The notes beneath the pieces were generated by a model. The model saw nothing but the letters and a program-made list of their open reading frames with translations, was not told the DNA's origin and made no database searches. From contig FJUW01000085.1 of NCBI GenBank assembly GCA_900074885.1, positions 56,535 through 120,534 of the forward strand: a DNA stretch of 64,000 bases, given 5' to 3'. This document shows positions 59,974 to 64,000 of the stretch, one piece after another. A program made the translations under genes and the position numbers. Position 1 is the stretch's first letter, and every line of letters begins with the position of its first letter. Source of the stretch: Rhynchosporium graminicola (lineage: Eukaryota; Ascomycota; Leotiomycetes; Helotiales; Ploettnerulaceae).

Positions 59974-62900
59974 TAAATAAAAAGATTAAGATAGCCGGAG
60001 ATAGAATAATATAATATCTTAATACTAAGTTAGTTATTCGATAACTACTCGTATATAGCTAAGATACTAGAGATCTCTCGGATAACTATAAATTAGGGTT
60101 TAATTTAGCTTATCGTAAATAGTATAATAGAGAAAGTCTTTACTAACGCTTCTTTAATAACTCTCTTAGTATAAAGGAATTATAGATAGATTTTGAAGAA
60201 AGTATAATAAATACCCTAGAACTTTAACTTTTATATATTACTACTGAAATAGCCCTAATATACTATTTTTTAAGCTACTAGAATAGCTTCTAACTAATAA
60301 ACTAGAGACCTCTCTAGTTCTAGGAGGACCTAACGCGACCTCTCTCGCTCTACCTCTGAACCTAATCTATTATACTCTTCCTTACCTTAAATATCTCTTA
60401 CTCTAAAGAATATTAATACTTTATTAAGAAAGTATTAATTAAAAGAGAAAGGAAAATAAAAGCGAAATTCACTAGGAGTATAATCGCTAAGTACTCCTAT
60501 TACTATAAGTAACTCGAACCTGATCTATTCTCTCTTATAATAATTAGTAGACTAGAAGAAGAAGAATAACTCTCTAGAAGATACTATAGATAGACTAATC
60601 TCTATATAAGATAAGTTCCTTATAAGAGTCTCTCGCTTATCTTCGACTCTCCTATTAGAACTAATACTATAATCTCCGCGTATAGCGGAGTTTAATAAGC
60701 TAATAAACTCTATTCTAATACGTAGTACTAAGAGAGAGGATATTATTCTTAATAAACTATCTCCCTCCCCTAGCGCCGAATCAGTAGAGTTACGCCCTAG
60801 GAAGTCTTATCTTATTAAGAAGATCCTGCCTCTAGATAATAGGTCGGATTCTACTTTCTTCTAATAGAAAGTATTAATACGAGACCGGCTAGCTATAAAC
60901 GCTAATTACTACTTTATAGACTTCTCCTAGCGCGTTCTCGTATAAGAACTAGTTACTAGATTAGCTAAAGAGTATCTTACGCTTTAATACCTTACTAATA
61001 AGTTTAAGACTAGTAATAAAATAATCTCCTTACTAGAAGAGAACTTCTTTATTAGTTTAGAAGAAGATAATTACTATAATACTTTCTACTACTTAGAAAT
61101 ATAATAACTTAGTTATATACGCGAGACCTTCGCTGAGTTTCGTAATCGATTTTAAAGTGTTATTATCTAAGGTAAAGTTAAAAAGAAAGAGTAATTCTTT
61201 TATATATAAGATAAGATTATATTATCCTTACGCGCTTTAACTCTTATTATTAAACTAATATAGAATAAGGACTACGCTTCTATAGTTAGATCCTTACTTT
61301 CTTTTAATACTAAATATTACTATAACTTAGAATATATCTATCCCGAGAAAGCTATTACTCTAGTATAGTACTATAAGCCTACTATTACTACTACGACCTC
61401 TACTAGTTCTACTTCTTACCGGTCCCTAAGCTTAGCCCCTCGATAAACTACTCTTACATTATACGTATATACCTTTACCTTAGTATAGTCTAGTACTTCC
61501 TCTGCGCTAAAACGCCTTACTATCTCGACCGGAGAACCCCTTAAGTATTATAGTTATAAATAGCTTAGTTATATTAAGCTAGATTACCTTAACTTACTTA
61601 AGGTTTAATTAATTAATAAATTTCCGGAAAAGGATTAAGTAACTAAGGAAATAATAGAAGATATACTCTCCGAATCTGGACTAATACTAGAGGGAAATAA
61701 TAAGACTTAAGTAAAAACTCCTTCTTAGGTTTATATAAGTATAATCTCTCTAATCTGGACCTTAACTCCTTAATAGGAAGTAAGTAATTTATATACTTAA
61801 CTATAGTTAGTATAAATAAGCTAGAAGTCTCTATAAGTAGCTTAATCGATACTAAAGCGAATAGTTATCTGTTTATTAATCGTACTCTTACCGGACGACT
61901 ATCGGGAGCCCTTAGTATTAAAATCGAGCTACTGCCCTATTCTATTCTAATACGTGGATTCTAATAGTCTATTAGAACTTATATTACTTATTTCATATAT
62001 TTATACTTTTCTATTAATAATAGGCGTATTTATAATTACCTTTTTATTCTCTTTGATTTAGGATAGTAAGATATAATTATTAGTATTAAATAGATATAAC
62101 GATTTCAGATTAAGCTAGATATACTCTATTATAAGCTTCTATAGCTAGAACGCTATCTAGCTACTCTCTAATACGATAAGGAGATAATTATAACTTTACT
62201 ACCTTATAAACTTAGTATTAATCGATCTTACTAAATCGATACTAACGCGCGGGACTTAGCTATAAACTAGCTAAACTAATAGCGATTATACTAAATAGTA
62301 GCGAAATAGTATATTAATATATTATCCTTATTATTTAACTTATTTCTACTTATCGCTAAGGAATCCGAACCCTTTCCCGCTCCGAATTTATTAAGAAAGG
62401 TACTTATACCGAAACCTTACTATAAGTGCTCCTTTTAACCTTTAAGGATCTAGAAACTAGTTCCGATTTACTAAATTAGTACTATAGCTTTTTATTTTAA
62501 AATAAAATATAAAAGCTCTGAATTATTCTTTACTAGTATCTACGAGATAAATTACTTTTTATAAGACTATCTAAATAGCGATTCTCCTAAGGATCCTGAT
62601 ACCGAACGACTTATAGCTGAAAAGCTACCGGAATAATACTATACTCTTAAGGAAGCCTTTTCTAAGCGGGATTCTAATATTCTTCTACTATATTACTTAT
62701 ATAATTATAAAATTATTCTAAAAGAACTATTACTTAATATATATTCGCCTTTATATTAGTAATCTATAGACGAACTATAAGTAACTAAGAAGTACTTTAT
62801 AGAGAACTTAGATAAAGGATTTATTAAATCTAGCTAAAGTTCCTTTATATTACTTATACTATTTATTAAGAAAGCCGATAGAGGATTACGCTTCTATATT

Positions 62901-63680
62901 AACTATTATAAGCTTAATACGATTACTCGAAAGGATTCCTACTTAATACCTAGGATTAATAAGCTCTTAACTTATATATCTAAAGTAGTAATCTTTACTA
63001 AACTAGATATCTGAGTAGTATTTAACTATATCTATATAGACTCTGAATCCGAGGAGTATATTACTTTCCGAACCCGCTTCGGATCTTATAAATATAAAGT
63101 ATTACTTTTTAAGCTCTATAACGGACTTAGTACGTACTAGTGATATATAAATAATATACTATTAGACTACTTAGATAATTTCTATATAGCTTATCTAGAT
63201 AATATTCTTATATACTCGGAAATACTCTAGGAATATAAGGAATATATTAAATTAGTACTATAATACTTAATAGATATTAGACTCTAAGTAGATATTAAGA
63301 AAAGCGAATTCTATATTACTCGGACTAAATACCTTAGATATATTATTATTATTAACGGAATCGAGCCAGATCCTAAGAAAGTAGTACTATTAGTAAACTA
63401 GAAGTACCCTGAAATAATAATAGCTATAAAATCCTTCTTAGGATTCTATAAGTTCTATTATTAATTTATTTGGAATTTCGGCCTTATCGCTAAACTTCTC
63501 CTAGTGCTTACTCGGCCTATAGTACTATAGAATTTCACTAACGATTATAAGAAGTCCTTCGACGATTTATATTAATAGCTGCTATTAGTATAGAAACTAT
63601 ATTATTTCGACTCTGAATTATAGACTAAACTAGAAACTAATACCTCTAATAGTATAATAGCTAGAGTTATCTTCTAATTA
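59974..63680 (+). pseudogene. degraded gag-pol of Ty3/gypsy element
   Basis: The zinc knuckle at about 61,546-61,590 reads YYSYK*LSYIKLDYL, with Tyr for Cys and stop for Gln. The protease site at about 61,845-61,880 reads IDTKANSYLF, where DTG is the family norm. RT runs from about 62,860: IKKADRGLRFYINYYKLN, TKLDI, ESEEYITFRTRFGSYKYKVL and AYLDNILIYSE (63,189-63,222), the catalytic YLDD with its second Asp changed to Asn. RNase H begins YFDSEL, TKLETNTSNSIIARVIF before the break. Changes are mostly of G-to-A or C-to-T kind. Dead. Confidence 0.85.
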
Positions 63681-64000
63681 TGTTGCGAGGATATGGTTCT
63701 TGGTATGGATCAGGTGACTGTAGTCACGTGCATGGTCCGTGCGGATATTCCTAGATAATATCTTCTGTCGACTCTCTATAGTAATTAGTACTGCAATATA
63801 ACTAATATCATTTAACTACTCTATACTTTACTCTGAAGATTAACGTAACCTTGCGATAGGTTATGAGCCCCGATAGCCAGAAGTAGAGTAGTACTTAAAG
63901 AAGCAGTAGTACTATGATTCTTAATAGTAAGCGTCGAACTATTTCTTAGTACTAAAAGGGTAGAGATTCAAGTTGCGAGCTTCCGATTAAGATATAGTAT
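63681..64000 (+). mobile_element. LTR element insertion, probably copia-like, truncated by window end
   Basis: A sharp change in composition starts at TGTTGCGAGGATATGG inside the RNase H region. Imperfect inverted ends (TGTTGCGAGG and CCTTGCGATA) suggest an LTR of about 178 bp (63681-63858). GGTTATGAGCCCCGATAG follows directly, a plausible primer-binding site. CA and TG dinucleotides are more frequent here than in the host element, so it appears less affected by RIP. Confidence 0.5.

Larger units (their letters stand above)
59705..63680 (+). mobile_element. Ty3/gypsy LTR retrotransposon, RIP-degraded and interrupted
   Basis: After the LTR come gag, protease, RT and RNase H remnants in the Ty3/gypsy order. 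It is broken at 63,680 by another insertion, so integrase and the 3' LTR are not in the window. Confidence 0.85.

Overview
The window is nuclear DNA of a filamentous ascomycete. The evidence is short GT-AG introns (about 45-75 nt) in nearly every gene, PTH11/CFEM receptors, and a 3' end of AT-rich, RIP-like transposon wreckage. The protein set looks like Leotiomycetes (Botrytis/Sclerotinia relatives), but that is inference from recall, not a search.

Positions 1-53,200 are gene-bearing. In order: a small secreted protein (839+); a CFEM 7-TM receptor (2117-4154, -); a four-exon PaxM-like FAD monooxygenase fused to a large polytopic membrane domain (4947-7607, +); a secreted spherulin-like cupin (8613-9383, -); a gene-poor 2.5 kb; a Cys-rich single-pass surface protein (11913-12662, -); a GH18 chitinase (12988-14501, -); clamp-loader subunit RFC4 (14829-15996, +); a small membrane protein, possibly mitochondrial (16181-16801, -); an EHT1-type alpha/beta hydrolase (17272-18690, -); cohesin loader MAU2 (19364-21938, +); mitochondrial PET127 (22614-25931, +); an intron-containing tRNA-Gly(CCC) (26499-26590, -); GET4 (27011-28116, +); an acidic unknown (28247-28822, -); RAI1/DXO (29286-30951, +); mitochondrial malic enzyme (32037-34399, +); a low-complexity Cys protein (34779-35786, -); an MFS sugar transporter (37068-38980, -); an FHA kinase of MEK1 type (41667-44026, -); RPL41 (45626-45813, +); RNA polymerase I subunit RPA49 (46561-48009, +); a CYSTM mini-protein (49213-49557, +); and a decayed C2H2 zinc-finger gene (50241-51343, -). 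These are mostly unlinked housekeeping genes with a few environment-facing secreted or membrane proteins. I see no complete biosynthetic cluster.

From about 53.2 kb the composition flips to TpA-rich, CpA/TpG-poor DNA. A Tc1/mariner element (53222-56713; 67-bp inverted repeats, TA duplication) carries a nested 2.2 kb LTR element with 202-bp LTRs and an ATGCT duplication. That nested element has room for gag only. Next come about 3 kb of unclassified RIP-like DNA, then a Ty3/gypsy element with gag, protease, RT and RNase H remnants (59705-63680), interrupted by a less mutated, probably copia-like LTR at 63681 that runs off the window.

Exon coordinates were derived by hand from splice consensus and frame. 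Where I give a join and a protein length, the exon sum was checked to be divisible by three.
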